NCBI RefSeq assembly: GCF_014698835.1
Contig: NZ_JACJTU010000014.1
Location: 119,730-183,729, forward strand
DNA length: 64,000 nt
Direction: 5' to 3'
From: Nostoc paludosum FACHB-159
Lineage (GTDB): Bacteria > Cyanobacteriota > Cyanobacteriia > Cyanobacteriales > Nostocaceae
The position numbers were made by a program, and so were the translations under genes. Shown piece by piece: positions 45,467 to 54,139 of the stretch. Positions within the stretch are counted from its first letter, which is position 1, and each line of letters starts with the position of its first letter. Under the pieces are notes generated by a model that had not been told where the DNA came from, ran no database searches, and saw only the letters and a list, made by a program, of their open reading frames with translations.

Positions 45467-46639
45467 ATGATTCTCAATATACCTCTGGCTTGGCTACAAC
45501 TAGCCCGACAAAGAATACGCTTTCTTGTAGCTTTGGCTGGGATTGCTTTTGTCGCAGTTCTGATGTTTATGCAGATTGGTTTCCAAGATGCTCTCTATGA
45601 CAGTGCTACACAGTTACATAATAATTTAGAGGGAGATTTATTTTTAATCAGTGCCCAATATAAATCACTTACATCGAACCAAAGCTTTGCTCGTGCATAT
45701 TTATATCAATTAATGGGTTATCAAAGCGTAGAATCAGTTAGCCCTTTATATGTACAATTTGCCAAATTTAAAAATCCGGATAATGGTTTAAAATATCCAG
45801 TATACGTACTTGGTTTCGATCCGATAAAGTCAATTTTTAAATTTCCTAATATTCAAGAAAATTTGAATTTAATTAGAATTCCTAATATAGTTTTATTCGA
45901 TCGGGATTCTCGACCAGAATTTGGAGCGATCGCTAAACATTTTGAAGAAGGAAAAACTGTAAGAGTCGAAATATACACCTATACTGGATTTGTTGGTTAC
46001 AAAGTTAAAATTGGTGGGTTATTTCATCTAGGCCCATCCTTTGGAGTTGATGGAAATTTAATTGTTAGTTCTTCAACTTTTTTGAGGATCTTTCAAGATC
46101 GTTCGGTACAAAACATAGATATAGGCTTAATTAAGCTCAAAGCTAATGCCAATCCCGAAAAAGTTTTGGCAGATTTATCAGTTCAGTTACCCAAAGACGT
46201 AAAACTTATTACTAAAAGAGACTTTATTGCTCTTGAAAAAAGCTATTGGTCTCTGCGAACACCCATCGGGTTTGTTTTTAATTTGATGGTATTAATGGGG
46301 TTTGTTGTTGGTGTAATCGTTGTCTATCAAATTCTTTATAGTAATATTTCGACTCATTTAACTGAATATGCGACCTTAAAAGCAATGGGTTTCAAAAACA
46401 AATACTTATTAAGTGTAGTTTTTAAACAAGCTTTAATTCTAGCGTCTTTAGGTTATTTTCCAGGTTTTATTATCTCTATAGGTCTCTATGACATTTCCAA
46501 AAATGCTACTAAATTACCAGTGATCATGAGTAACGACAAAGCAATAATAGTATTAATTTCAGCAATGTTAATGTGTTTAACTTCTGCATTTTTATCTACA
46601 AATAAACTCAGAAAGGTAGACCCAGCCGATATTTTTTAA
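45467..46639 (+). CDS. DevC-type ABC exporter permease (FtsX-like)
   Basis: 390 residues. The MacB/FtsX layout is seen: one N-terminal helix (about 17-37), a large periplasmic domain (38-260), and three C-terminal helices, the first in FVFNLMVLMGFVVGVIVVYQIL, with the conserved loop EYATLKAMGFKNKYLL and the closing TNKLRKVDPADIF. This matches DevC. It begins 204 bases after devB; the gap contains no gene but a possible ribosome site (TTGAGG) just before the ATG. The ATPase gene follows after 16 bases. Confidence 0.9.
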   Translation: MILNIPLAWLQLARQRIRFLVALAGIAFVAVLMFMQIGFQDALYDSATQLHNNLEGDLFLISAQYKSLTSNQSFARAYLYQLMGYQSVESVSPLYVQFAKFKNPDNGLKYPVYVLGFDPIKSIFKFPNIQENLNLIRIPNIVLFDRDSRPEFGAIAKHFEEGKTVRVEIYTYTGFVGYKVKIGGLFHLGPSFGVDGNLIVSSSTFLRIFQDRSVQNIDIGLIKLKANANPEKVLADLSVQLPKDVKLITKRDFIALEKSYWSLRTPIGFVFNLMVLMGFVVGVIVVYQILYSNISTHLTEYATLKAMGFKNKYLLSVVFKQALILASLGYFPGFIISIGLYDISKNATKLPVIMSNDKAIIVLISAMLMCLTSAFLSTNKLRKVDPADIF

Positions 46640-46655
46640 TTTATTTTTGTAAACG

Positions 46656-47348
46656 ATGGAACCAAAATATATTGTTAGTATCACAAATCTCAATCATTAT
46701 TTTGGCGAAAAAAGAATTCGCACCCAAACATTATTCGATATTAATTTCCATATCAAATTTGGCGAGATTGTCATTATGACTGGGCCATCAGGCTCAGGAA
46801 AAACAACTTTACTGACTTTAATTGGTGGATTACGCTCTGTTCAAGAGGGAAGTCTTAAATTTCTCGGTCATGAGCTTTTTGGAGCAAGTAATGAGCAATT
46901 AGTTAAAGTACGTCGCCATATTGGCTATATTTTCCAAGCTCACAACTTATTAGATTTTTTAACAGCAAGACAAAACGTTCAAATGTCGCTTGAATTACAC
47001 AAAAATATTTCCGAATCGGAAGCTCGTAGCAAATCAGAGGCTATACTCAATGCTGTTAAATTAGACAATAGGGTAAATTACTATCCATCCGATCTATCAG
47101 GAGGACAAAAACAACGGGTAGCTATTGCGCGTGCTTTAGTAAGTCATCCTAAATTGGTTTTAGCTGATGAACCTACTGCTGCTTTAGACAGCAAGACTGG
47201 CCGAGATGTTGTCACCCTGATGCAGGAACTAGCAAAGGAACAGAATTGTGCCATTTTAATGGTTACTCACGACAACAGAATTTTAGATATTGCCGATCGC
47301 ATAATCCATATGGAAGATGGTCATCTAGTCAAAGAAGTTTTACAATAG
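46656..47348 (+). CDS. DevA-type ABC exporter ATPase
   Basis: 230 residues, single nucleotide-binding domain. Walker A GPSGSGKTT, Q-loop in YIFQAHNLLDFLTA, signature LSGGQKQRVAIARAL, Walker B LVLADEPTAALD and switch His in MVTHDNR are all intact. The LolD/MacB-like class fits DevA, the motor of the heterocyst glycolipid exporter. It starts 16 bases after devC and ends the operon, with a hairpin 30 bases downstream. Together the three genes form a complete devBCA-type exporter, lacking only the shared outer-membrane TolC partner. Confidence 0.92.
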   Translation: MEPKYIVSITNLNHYFGEKRIRTQTLFDINFHIKFGEIVIMTGPSGSGKTTLLTLIGGLRSVQEGSLKFLGHELFGASNEQLVKVRRHIGYIFQAHNLLDFLTARQNVQMSLELHKNISESEARSKSEAILNAVKLDNRVNYYPSDLSGGQKQRVAIARALVSHPKLVLADEPTAALDSKTGRDVVTLMQELAKEQNCAILMVTHDNRILDIADRIIHMEDGHLVKEVLQ

Positions 47349-47374
47349 CTCAAATCGAAGAGAATTAAACAACA

Positions 47375-47406
47375 ATATTCCCGATTTCTTTAGGAAGTCG
47401 GGAATT
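47375..47406 (+). terminator. Hairpin after the devBCA-type operon
   Basis: Arms TATTCCCGATTTCT (from about 47375) and GGAAGTCGGGAATT (47393-47406) pair with a few mismatches. It belongs to the same CCCCGACTT hairpin family as those near 8574, 16518 and 23586. Confidence 0.6.
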
Positions 47407-47650
47407 TAAGTACATTGTCATATATCCTTGGTTACAAGCCAATCGACAATAAAATTATTCCTTGAGTCTCAAGTCATACACCCCTATAGTATGAAGTTAT
47501 AAGTTATTAAATTACAGAAAATATATAAATGAATTATGAATAAAATTTAAACATTTGATAAGGATCTGGATGCTGAAAGAAATTTTCTAAATTTTTCAGA
47601 TAACTGCAAACTTGTGAGATTAACTACATAATAGAATATAAAACGACTAT

Positions 47651-47839
47651 ATGGTAAAAGATTTAATTTTTTGTCTGCAAGAAGCAGCTTTACACTTTAT
47701 CTTTAATAAGTCTTCAACACCGAAAGATGTTTCGGAATGTTATATAAATCCTCCTTGTGGATGTACCAATCCAGGGCAAAATATCCAATGTGAAGATTGT
47801 GTCTATCTTGAAGCTTGTTTATCTAGTTTTAAGCGATGA
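47651..47839 (+). CDS. Small cysteine-rich protein
   Basis: 62 residues with seven Cys, six of them in the last 35 residues: ECY, PPCGC, QCEDC and EAC. The CxxC-like pairs suggest metal binding or disulphides. No signal peptide or membrane helix. I do not recognise a family with confidence. No strong ribosome site is visible, and the gene stands alone 300 bases after the exporter operon. The Cys pattern is too regular for a chance frame, which is the main support. Confidence 0.45.
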   Translation: MVKDLIFCLQEAALHFIFNKSSTPKDVSECYINPPCGCTNPGQNIQCEDCVYLEACLSSFKR

Positions 47840-48231
47840 TATTTTTCGCGGCTATTAATACGAACCAATTAAATAAGAAATTAGCTCCTTTGATATAGCT
47901 AGTTTTATTCTGATGATAGAAGTTAGGGAAAACAGCAGCATATATTATAAGTAAGAGTGAATTAAATCAATAGGTGAGTGTTGTGTATGTTTAAACTCAT
48001 GGGGGTCTGAAAACTAAAAATTTTTACGTTAACGCCATTGTATAAATAAATGATTTCATCCTAAAAGCATGATTTTATCAGGAAAATGTTTTTTAACATT
48101 TTCAATGTAGGTGAAAGGTTCATCAATCTGTATTGTCTAAATCTACTTCATAAGTAGCAGGTTGAGTAGAAAACATCGCTTTTCCAAATCAACAAATCAC
48201 AGCAATCTAGAACATACAAGGAACCATAATC
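47840..48231. other. Intergenic gap before the WGxxGxxG gene
   Basis: 392 AT-rich bases. No gene or RNA seen. The last 60 bases contain a possible ribosome site (CAAGGAACC) 8-10 bases before the start at 48232. Confidence 0.5.
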
Positions 48232-48987
48232 ATGAGACCTTTTGATTTATCTAAAACTGTTTTAGCTAGTCTCTTTGCCATCAGTTTTGCTTCTGCATCC
48301 TTACCTCTTTCTGTTTCTGCCCAAAGTGGAAGCTCTGGTAGCGGTACTAGCTCAGGAACTACCTCTGGTACTGGTAGTACAGGTACTAGCACAACTGGCA
48401 CCGGCACAACAAGTACTGGCACAACTGGTACAACTAGCACTGGTACTGGCACAACTGGTACTGGCATAACTGGAACAGGTACAAACGGAAGTGGCATAAC
48501 TGGAACGGGTACAAACGGAACTGACACAACTGGTACTGGAAGTGGCATAACTGGAACAGGCACAAACGGAACTGGCACAACTGGTACTGGAACAGGCACA
48601 ACCGGTACAACCGGAACCGGAACCGGAACAGGCACAACTGGTACTGACACAACAGGTACAACCGGAACAGGTACAACTGGTACTGACACAACAGGCACAA
48701 CAGGTACAAGTGGAACAGGTACAACTGGTACTGGGACAACCACAGATGGTACAGGTACTGGTATTACAGGTAGTGATGGTACTGGCACTACTACAAATGG
48801 CACTGATACCACAGGTACTAACAGAAATACGGGTGTTACAACTTACCAAGAAAATAACGATCGCGGTTCCAATTGGGGTTGGCTAGGTTTGCTTGGTCTA
48901 GCTGGTTTAGCAGGCTTGGCTCGTAACCAAGAAAAACCCAGAGCTTATAACGATCCCAATGAAGTAACAAGTTCTCGCTATAAATAA
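48232..48987 (+). CDS. WGxxGxxG-CTERM exported protein with Gly/Thr repeats
   Basis: 251 residues. A signal peptide (about 1-31: basic start, hydrophobic core LASLFAISFASASLPLSV, ending SAQ) leads to about 170 residues made almost only of Gly, Thr and Ser, in repeats like TGTTGTGTTGT. A C-terminal WGWLGLLGLAGLAGLA helix follows, then a basic tail. This C-terminal signal is the WGxxGxxG-CTERM type of cyanobacteria, thought to direct sorting at the envelope. The repeat DNA is built of short units such as ACAACTGGTACTGG, likely variable in number. Surface role inferred; no enzyme activity. Confidence 0.8.
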   Translation: MRPFDLSKTVLASLFAISFASASLPLSVSAQSGSSGSGTSSGTTSGTGSTGTSTTGTGTTSTGTTGTTSTGTGTTGTGITGTGTNGSGITGTGTNGTDTTGTGSGITGTGTNGTGTTGTGTGTTGTTGTGTGTGTTGTDTTGTTGTGTTGTDTTGTTGTSGTGTTGTGTTTDGTGTGITGSDGTGTTTNGTDTTGTNRNTGVTTYQENNDRGSNWGWLGLLGLAGLAGLARNQEKPRAYNDPNEVTSSRYK

Positions 48988-49028
48988 GTTAATCAAGGGC
49001 AACACCCCACGATTTTTTCTTTCAACAG

Positions 49029-49067
49029 AATTAGAGACGTTGCAATGCAACGTCTCTAATTATTTTT
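49029..49067. terminator. Bidirectional hairpin terminator
   Basis: Perfect 16-base arms AATTAGAGACGTTGCA (49029-49044) and TGCAACGTCTCTAATT (49046-49061) with one base between, then ATTTTTT. It lies between the converging WGxxGxxG and nagB genes. Confidence 0.8.
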
Positions 49068-49082
49068 TGACCATCTGACAAC

Positions 49083-49853
49083 TTAAAGCAAACTAGCAGA
49101 GTTTACATCTAAAAATAACGTTGCTTGTGGTTGTTGACGGAGAATAGAAGCCGGACATTCTGTGCTTATCGCTCCTTGCAACATCTGTTTTACCACATTT
49201 GCTTTACGTGTTTCTGGAGCAAGACAAATAATTTTTTTAGCTGAACAAATCGTTGGAATAGTAACAGTAAAAGCGTATTGTGGGACAGTTTCAATATTTG
49301 AAAAGTGACCTGTGTTTACTTGTTGCTGACGGTTGACTTTATCTAGTTTTACTAGTTTTACACTGTAAGGATCTTGAAAATTTGCTACTGCTGGATCGTT
49401 AAAAGCCAAATGTCCATTTTCCCCAACACCAAGACAGCACAAGTCAATTGGTTGTGCTTGCAATAATTTGGTGTAGCGATCGCATTCTGCCACTGGTTGC
49501 AATGCATCACCTTCTATATAGTGGAATTGCTTAGGAGCAACCCTTTTCTCTACACGTTCTCGCATATAACGCCGGAAACTTGCACAATGATCGGCACTAA
49601 TTCCCAAATACTCATCTAAATGCAACAGAGTAATCCGCGACCAATCTACACCACCCAATTTAATCAAAGCATCAAGAAATTTTAGCTGGGAATTACCGGT
49701 GGCTAACAATACAGCCGCTGTATCCTGTTCGTTGAGAATTTGCTGTAAATATTGTTGGGTGATTTCTGCAACTGAGAATGCCATTTCGACTTCAGAGTTG
49801 TAAATCTGTACTAATAAATTATCAACGCGAAAAAAGTTTGTAGCGGCTACCAT
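49083..49853 (-). CDS. nagB: Glucosamine-6-phosphate deaminase
   Basis: 256 residues from the Met at 49853. Converts glucosamine 6-phosphate to fructose 6-phosphate and ammonia. NagB marks: LATGNSQLKFLDAL (phosphate loop), LLHLDEYLGISADHCASFRRYM with the catalytic Asp, and LGVGENGHLAFNDP with the Asp/His ring-opening pair. An earlier Met at 49913 would place the first 20 residues inside a MITE-like repeat (49887-50003), so the later start is better. The neighbouring sugar-phosphate HAD gene is divergent. The gene is monocistronic and ends at a shared terminator. Confidence 0.9.
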   Translation of the reverse strand: MVAATNFFRVDNLLVQIYNSEVEMAFSVAEITQQYLQQILNEQDTAAVLLATGNSQLKFLDALIKLGGVDWSRITLLHLDEYLGISADHCASFRRYMRERVEKRVAPKQFHYIEGDALQPVAECDRYTKLLQAQPIDLCCLGVGENGHLAFNDPAVANFQDPYSVKLVKLDKVNRQQQVNTGHFSNIETVPQYAFTVTIPTICSAKKIICLAPETRKANVVKQMLQGAISTECPASILRQQPQATLFLDVNSASLL

Positions 49854-49886
49854 TTGGTTACACAGAAGGTTATCAATAGTGTTGAC

Positions 49887-50003
49887 TAGACCTCTTACAA
49901 AAGTCCCTAACACCCCACCCCCAACCCCTTAGCAAGGGGAGGGGAGACAAAGCGTAACTTTGGCTCTTTGGGGTTCTTATTTTCGATTTATGCAAGAGGT
50001 CTA
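49887..50003. mobile_element. MITE-like element, TAGACCTCTTGCA family, copy 2
   Basis: 117 bases between TAGACCTCTTACA (49887) and TGCAAGAGGTCTA (50003), with TA at both ends. The centre has the CCCCACCCCCAACCCC / GCAAGGGGAGGGG pair. It lies 33 bases upstream of the nagB start and has probably displaced its original promoter. The rest of the gap to 50267 shows no gene. Confidence 0.7.
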
Positions 50004-50267
50004 CTGTTTAACGCGAAATTCCATCGACTTTTAGGGATGGGATGAGCTTAAATCCCTTATTTAGTTATAGAAGATAGATTTTAGAATTTAAAAAATTAAT
50101 TGGCGACTCTTAAGGTTAGGTTAAAATACTACACTTCGTAAGCAAATTTATTGCCCAGTCTCTAATCCCCAGTTCCTTGTATTCACAAAAGAATCATCGC
50201 TAAAAGACAAAAACGATGTAAACTATGTAAATAAAGTTAACATTTATTAACATAGTACCCAACAATT

Positions 50268-50954
50268 ATGCTCGCTGCAATTCTTTTTGACTTAGACGGC
50301 ACTATTGTCAACAGCGACCCTATACACTACCGTGCTTGGAAAGAAATGCTGCTAAATTTCAGCATAGAAATTGATGAAACATTTTATAAATCGAAAATTA
50401 GCGGACGGTTAAATCCAGAAATTGTTCGAGACATTCTGCCACAATTATCACTAACAGAAGGGGAAGAATTTGCAGACGAAAAAGAGGCACTTTTTCGCAA
50501 ACTTGCCTCCGATCTACAACCGCTGAGTGGATTTTCGGAACTATTGGCATGGACAGAGACACATCAATTAAAACGTGCATTAGTAACTAATGCACCAAGG
50601 CTAAATGCAGAATATATGCTAGAAGTTTTGGGGATAAGAGAAGCTTTTCATGTAATTGTTTTAGCGGATGATTGTATCGCAGGTAAACCCGACCCTGAAC
50701 CCTACAAAGTCGCTTTAAACAAGTTGGGAATTCAAGCAGAGGAAGCGATCGCTCTAGAAGATTCTCCTTCTGGAATTCGCGCTGCTGTGGGCGCAAATAT
50801 TCGCACTATCGGTATAGCCTCTAGCCACAATCCCCAACTCTTACAGGAAGTCGGTGCATTTATGGCGATTCCAGATTTTACTGATTTGCAGTTGTGGACA
50901 TTGCTCAACTCGCTCATTGAAGCAGATTTAACCGCGATCGCTTCTAATTTCTAA
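50268..50954 (+). CDS. HAD-family phosphatase (beta-phosphoglucomutase-like)
   Basis: 228 residues, HAD subfamily IA. Motif I is FDLDGTIVNSD with both catalytic Asp, motif II is the Thr in ALVTNAP, motif III the Lys in CIAGKPDPEPY, and motif IV EDSPSGIRAA. A helical cap lies between motifs I and II (residues 15-80). These fit the phosphoglycolate phosphatase/beta-phosphoglucomutase group. The substrate is a sugar phosphate or phosphoglycolate; sequence alone does not decide. The gene is divergent from nagB and converges with padR at a hairpin. Confidence 0.85.
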   Translation: MLAAILFDLDGTIVNSDPIHYRAWKEMLLNFSIEIDETFYKSKISGRLNPEIVRDILPQLSLTEGEEFADEKEALFRKLASDLQPLSGFSELLAWTETHQLKRALVTNAPRLNAEYMLEVLGIREAFHVIVLADDCIAGKPDPEPYKVALNKLGIQAEEAIALEDSPSGIRAAVGANIRTIGIASSHNPQLLQEVGAFMAIPDFTDLQLWTLLNSLIEADLTAIASNF

Positions 50955-50978
50955 GCCCAAAATCCAGAATTTTCAGAG

Positions 50979-51009
50979 TAGAGACGCCAAATTTGGTGTC
51001 TCTATTTAT
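50979..51009. terminator. Bidirectional hairpin terminator between HAD and PadR genes
   Basis: Arms TAGAGACGCCAAA (50979-50991) and TTTGGTGTCTCTA (50992-51004) pair with one G-T, followed by TTTATTTTT on the plus strand. It overlaps the very end of the PadR gene region. Confidence 0.75.
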
Positions 51010-51629
51010 TTTTCAGCCAAAATAGCGTAAATTTCCCGTTTAACTTGCTCTAAAAGCTCACGCACTCGATTTATTCGCTCCACATTGCCACTACGAGCAA
51101 CCTGCACCACCACACCAGCTAATTCTGTTGCAGCATTCCGTAACTCAATCAACTCTTGGGGCTTACCTGTGACGAAATTTTTGAAGGTATCCCAAGGAGA
51201 GTCTGAGTTTTCTTGTTGGGTACGTTGTGCCAAAAGTTGTCTACCCTCATCTGTAATGGTGTAAATCCGCTTACCACCTTCCTGCGAACTGATTAAATAA
51301 CCACCTTCCTCCAACAATTGGAGTGTTGGATACACTGAACCAGGGCTGAGACGACGGAAACCACCATAACGAGTTTCCATCTCTTTAATCAGGTCGTAAC
51401 CATGACTGGGATGCTCGGATAACAACTCTAACAAGATGAACTTGATGTCACCCCGACGAGTCCGATATTCATCTGGCCAACCACGACCAAATACTTCATC
51501 ACGAAAGTGTTTGCCATGATGTCCGCCACGATCCTTGCGATGCTCAAACCGAGACTTGACAAAAAAATCATCTTCGCTGACTCCAGCCCATGCAGGTACG
51601 CCAAAGTGCGATCGAAAGTGTCTAAACAT
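51006..51629 (-). CDS. PadR-family transcriptional regulator
   Basis: 207 residues. A 60-residue His/Gly/Arg-rich N-terminal tail (HRKDRGGHHGKHF) precedes the winged-helix domain: FILLELLSEHPSHGYDLIKEME, then RLSPGSVYPTLQLLEEGGYL (recognition helix) and the wing GGKRIYTITDEG. The C-terminal helix would dimerise. PadR proteins usually repress their own or a neighbouring gene. Just upstream are two palindromes, CGATATATCG and ATATATCGCGATATAT, that make a good operator. The His-rich tail may bind a metal. The ligand is unknown. Confidence 0.88.
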   Translation of the reverse strand: MFRHFRSHFGVPAWAGVSEDDFFVKSRFEHRKDRGGHHGKHFRDEVFGRGWPDEYRTRRGDIKFILLELLSEHPSHGYDLIKEMETRYGGFRRLSPGSVYPTLQLLEEGGYLISSQEGGKRIYTITDEGRQLLAQRTQQENSDSPWDTFKNFVTGKPQELIELRNAATELAGVVVQVARSGNVERINRVRELLEQVKREIYAILAEK

Positions 51630-51661
51630 AACTCAATTTCCAATCAACTTTCTCTACTATA

Positions 51662-51690
51662 CGATATATCGAAATATATCGCGATATATC
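51662..51690 (-). promoter_or_regulatory. Palindromic operator candidates of the PadR gene
   Basis: CGATATATCG (51662-51671) and ATATATCGCGATATAT (51674-51689) lie 33-60 bases upstream of the PadR start. The repeated symmetric core suggests binding by a dimeric winged-helix protein, most simply autoregulation. Confidence 0.6.
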
Positions 51691-51771
51691 GGAACAGCAT
51701 TTTGATGAAGATTTATTGCAAGTTGTAGAGACAGCTATTTATCGCGTCTTGCCTGGGCCATTACATACGCA

Positions 51772-51794
51772 GGGGCACAGCATTGCTGTGCCCC
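51772..51794. repeat. Dispersed GGGGCACAGC hairpin
   Basis: Arms GGGGCACAGC (51772-51781) and GCTGTGCCCC (51785-51794) pair perfectly. It lies in the gap between the PadR and ChaB-type genes. Confidence 0.6.
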
Positions 51795-51898
51795 AAAAAA
51801 AAGAACTTTTACAAATTGGTAATCTATTAGGCTTTGAAGCTGTTAACCCTCAACAGCCAAGTCAAAAAGACGCCCTACATTAAACGGACGATCGCTTC

Positions 51899-52666
51899 TT
51901 AAGCTTTTACCTTAGCTTTTGACCAGACACCATTTTCATCTTCATCATATTTCTGGTGAACAGCTTCCCAAGCAGCTTGTTCGGCGTTAAACTCGTCATT
52001 TTTTTCATTGATTGCAGCGTTATAGCGGTCAATGAATGTATGCTGAGCCTCACTAGAAAGATGAGCGCGAACTTCAGGTGACAAGTCGTCTGGGCTATTG
52101 CAAATTCCTGGACAAGGACGAGCGAGGGTTTTTTCAATTATCTGAGTTTCTTCCCCACCAGCGCTTTCGAGGAGCAATTGAAATTCCCCGGTGCGATCGC
52201 TTGGAATTTCTGCCAGCAATAAGAACTCACCAGCTTGTAAGCGGGTTTGGTAAATAGCGGCCTTATCTTCTGGCATTCCTAAAGTGGTCAGAACCGATAC
52301 TAGACCGGCACCTGCGCTACCTGCGATCGCTCCACTAGCAGCCCCTAACAAGACTGCACCAATAGGCCCTGCTGCCACAATTGAGCCAACAAAAGGTATA
52401 AATAATACGCCTACGCCGGTGAGCAAGCTGAGAAAGGAACCAAACAAGGAACCAAAAACTGCCCCCGTTCTCAAGCCTCCTAGAATCACATCCTTTTTAC
52501 TAATAAAGCCAGAAATTCGAGTTTCCGACTCAAAATTTCTGCCCATCACGGAAATGTGATCTCTAGGAACGCCTCTATCTAATAAACGTCTAATAACATC
52601 ATCAACTTGTTTTTGTTCTTTGAATACAGCAGAAATAGTACGTTCTGCTTGATACACTTCTGGCAT
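51899..52666 (-). CDS. Stress protein with Gly-rich membrane region and ChaB domain
   Basis: 255 residues. The N-terminal part (residues 8-45, [20 protein letters not shown]) is like general stress protein 17M. A Gly/Ala-rich hydrophobic region (about 60-125) could form two membrane helices. The C-terminal 65 residues are a ChaB domain ([20 protein letters not shown] and [17 protein letters not shown]). ChaB domains are small helical modules of unclear function, first linked to cation transport. The fusion is common in cyanobacteria. Neighbour to a Dps gene on the same strand, 235 bases apart, both stress-type. Confidence 0.8.
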   Translation of the reverse strand: MPEVYQAERTISAVFKEQKQVDDVIRRLLDRGVPRDHISVMGRNFESETRISGFISKKDVILGGLRTGAVFGSLFGSFLSLLTGVGVLFIPFVGSIVAAGPIGAVLLGAASGAIAGSAGAGLVSVLTTLGMPEDKAAIYQTRLQAGEFLLLAEIPSDRTGEFQLLLESAGGEETQIIEKTLARPCPGICNSPDDLSPEVRAHLSSEAQHTFIDRYNAAINEKNDEFNAEQAAWEAVHQKYDEDENGVWSKAKVKA

Positions 52667-52901
52667 TTAGATACTCCTGGGATTATGTTGTTTTTGCGTA
52701 GATACACCCAAACAATATTGGATTTTAGATTTTGGATTTTAGATTAACTCCATACTAAAAAGTAGGGGGTAAGAAAATAATGGTAGATTTTGGATTTTTT
52801 CCACAATAAAATTGCAGACAATTCCACCACACACTACACAAAAAGACTTTTCTAGCTTTAAGTTTTGAATGAAAAACCCAAAATCCAAAATCTAAAATTT
52901 G

Positions 52902-53441
52902 TTACACACCTACAGGAGTTTTACTTTCATTTGCAGGCTGTGTACCGTCTGCCTCAAGTGCTTGCCCTTCAATAAATGAGCGCAACATCCAAGCCATTTC
53001 CTCATGTTCTTCCATCAATCCAGTCAGAAAATCAGCAGTTCCTTGATCGTGGAACTGTTCGCCAGACTGGTCTACATGATCTCTGAGGTTGCGAATTACT
53101 TGCTCGTGATCTTGCACTAAATTAGCTACCATTCCTGTTGCACTAGGAACACTACCAGCATGTTCCTTAAGGGTAGCAATTTTGAGAAATCCTTCCATCG
53201 AACCAACTGGATAACCACCCAAAGCACGAACCCGTTCTGCTAAAGCATCGATATTTACAGTCAGTTTTTCGTAGTGTTCTTCCCAAAGTTGATGCAAAGA
53301 GCGGAATTGAGGCCCAACAACGTCCCAATGGTACTTTTTGGTTTTTACTAACAGTAAATAGGCATCTGCCAAATCTTGATTCAACAGATTAATCACACCT
53401 TCGCGCTGTTCTTGTGTCAAACCAATATTGATCGCACGCAT
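52902..53441 (-). CDS. Dps-family DNA-protecting ferritin-like protein
   Basis: 179 residues, the usual Dps size. It forms a hollow dodecamer that oxidises and stores iron and protects DNA. The inter-subunit ferroxidase ligands are visible in KKYHWDVVGPQFRSLHQLWEEHYEKL, split as KYHWDVVGP with His and the downstream HxxxxxxxD/E helix, followed by NIDALAERVRALGGYP. The acidic C-terminal tail (QALEADGTQPANES) is short. A promoter probably lies in the 53442-53782 gap, which holds no gene. STRR-like ATTTTGG/ATTTTAG runs lie downstream (about 52721-52745 and 52874-52901). Confidence 0.92.
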   Translation of the reverse strand: MRAINIGLTQEQREGVINLLNQDLADAYLLLVKTKKYHWDVVGPQFRSLHQLWEEHYEKLTVNIDALAERVRALGGYPVGSMEGFLKIATLKEHAGSVPSATGMVANLVQDHEQVIRNLRDHVDQSGEQFHDQGTADFLTGLMEEHEEMAWMLRSFIEGQALEADGTQPANESKTPVGV

Positions 53442-53782
53442 TGTTTTTCATCCCTAGACAAACTTATTATTTATTAACATCCCAAATTTTCGACATTATC
53501 TACATCAACCAAAGGGTGCATTGTCAGTTGAGATTAGTTACTATATTTAGAATTATTCCTACGTCTTAGTAGGTAGTATTATTAATCTAATAGTCTACTA
53601 CTATCCTAATTTGGTTAGATTTACTGTTTTTTGGCTGAGCCTTGAAAAGATAAATTTTAAAATAATTGTCAATTACCTGGATAAATCTAATTTTTTAGCA
53701 TAAATAAAAATTAGTTATAAGTGATTTTTTATGCAATCACTTATAACTACTAAAAAATTACCAAAGTCAAGTATTAATTATC

Positions 53783-54139
53783 TTACTTACCTGTAACTTT
53801 GTCTAACACATTTTTGATACTTTCTTCTACTGAGGTTGAACTCTGTGAATTTTCAGGACGCTTTTGTTTATCAAAGTCAGCAGTTCCTTGAACTTCATTA
53901 AGTCCTCCCTGAGTCTTCGCTTGAGTCTCTTCGAGTCCAATTGGTGGTTTTTTAGCAGCTTCGTCTGTTTTGCGCTGAATATCAAGCAGTTGTGTTTCCC
54001 CTTCGGTAGGCTTACTTTGGTAGCTATCGATCGCAAAAGCAGGAAAAGCACTAGATAACAATAGTAGAGCGCAAGTAAAAGCAACAACTAAAAAACGTAC
54101 TGGGCGCAAAATAGATAAAACAGAAGCAATAACTTTCAT
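53783..54139 (-). CDS. Lti46-like exported low-temperature-type protein
   Basis: 118 residues. Signal peptide of about 36 residues (VRFLVVAFTCALLLLSSAF then AFA cleavage) followed by a short hydrophilic chain rich in Lys, Glu, Gln and Thr. It has the segment DSYQSKPTEGETQLLDIQRKTDEAAK typical of cyanobacterial low-temperature-induced proteins (lti46-type), here split by the family's DIQ turn. The mature protein seems disordered and periplasmic or outer-membrane facing. Function unknown. It stands alone, near Dps and ChaB stress genes. Confidence 0.6.
   Translation of the reverse strand: MKVIASVLSILRPVRFLVVAFTCALLLLSSAFPAFAIDSYQSKPTEGETQLLDIQRKTDEAAKKPPIGLEETQAKTQGGLNEVQGTADFDKQKRPENSQSSTSVEESIKNVLDKVTGK

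Noticed and set aside
48207..48812. Val/Pro-rich 201-codon minus-strand frame
   Set aside because: Antisense reading of the Gly/Thr repeat DNA; the plus-strand gene has signal peptide and WGxxGxxG end.
49854..49913. Longer N-terminus for NagB
   Set aside because: The extra residues are encoded partly by the MITE-like repeat; the Met at 49853 fits the family.
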